The notes under the pieces: generated by a model
What the model was told of the DNA's origin: nothing
Databases searched by the model: none
Seen by the model: only the letters and a program-made list of their open reading frames with translations
Program-made: the position numbers and the translations under genes
Part shown: piece after piece, positions 20,839 through 20,850 of the stretch
How positions within the stretch are numbered: position 1 is the first letter of the stretch
Layout of the letters: every line of letters starts with the position of its first letter
From: Bacteroidales bacterium
Lineage (GTDB): Bacteria > Bacteroidota > Bacteroidia > Bacteroidales > P3
Reading direction: 5' to 3'
NCBI GenBank assembly: GCA_900769785.1
Contig: CAAGHV010000107.1
Location: 1 to 20,850 of the forward strand
DNA length: 20,850 bases

Positions 20839-20850
20839 AGATCGGAAGAG
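20839..20850. other. Illumina adapter remnant at the contig end
   Basis: The final 12 bases, AGATCGGAAGAG, are identical to the start of the TruSeq adapter. Their position at the exact end of the window makes a chance match very unlikely. They should not be treated as genomic sequence. Confidence 0.9.

Overview
The window looks like chromosomal backbone of a member of the Bacteroidota, most likely order Bacteroidales. The main reasons are sigma-ABfr type promoters (TAnnTTTG at -7, TTG near -33), a DUF3127 OB-fold protein with an SSB-like acidic tail, a DUF3943 outer-membrane protein, the lpxB-spoIID pairing, and AT-rich start regions that mostly lack Shine-Dalgarno sequences. I see no phage, integrase, transposase, CRISPR array or toxin-antitoxin gene. 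The last 12 bases (20839-20850) are identical to the start of the Illumina TruSeq adapter, so the right edge is probably an unclipped contig end rather than genomic DNA.

Layout from left to right. 1-352 has no supportable gene. 353-1651 (-) is the tRNA-modifying radical SAM enzyme MtaB. 1885-2538 (+) is plsY (phospholipid synthesis), which converges on a bifunctional (p)ppGpp synthetase/hydrolase at 2570-4828 (-), with a hairpin terminator between them. 4961-6355 (+) is a DUF3943 outer-membrane protein. It is followed by a 463-bp gene-free stretch holding a degenerate tandem array with a period of about 21-22 bp. From 6819 to 16142 every gene is on the minus strand: an envelope operon lpxB > spoIID-like > exported thioredoxin-fold protein; a LysE exporter with a three-helix membrane protein; MarC; an acetyl-CoA hydrolase/transferase family CoA-transferase with its own promoter and terminator; and a Na/Pi cotransporter followed by mannose-1-phosphate guanylyltransferase. 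16143-16899 is gene-free and carries a second array of 22-23-bp units that includes two perfect hairpins. Next on the plus strand are the DUF3127 SSB-like gene and 5-formyl-THF cyclo-ligase. The minus strand then carries a small lipoprotein, tRNA-Ser(GGA) with promoter and terminator, an MsbA-like ABC exporter, and the C-terminal part of an OmpA-family protein cut off by the contig end.

Functionally the window is mostly envelope biogenesis (plsY, lpxB, MsbA-like exporter, OmpA-like protein, SpoIID-like protein, ManC) plus housekeeping (tRNA modification, stringent response, folate). The CoA-transferase suggests an anaerobic acid-producing fermenter. I do not see an obvious new multi-gene system. 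The most unusual structure is the pair of gene-free, helically spaced (about two turns) repeat arrays at 6494-6780 and 16389-16701. They differ in sequence but share nearly the same period.
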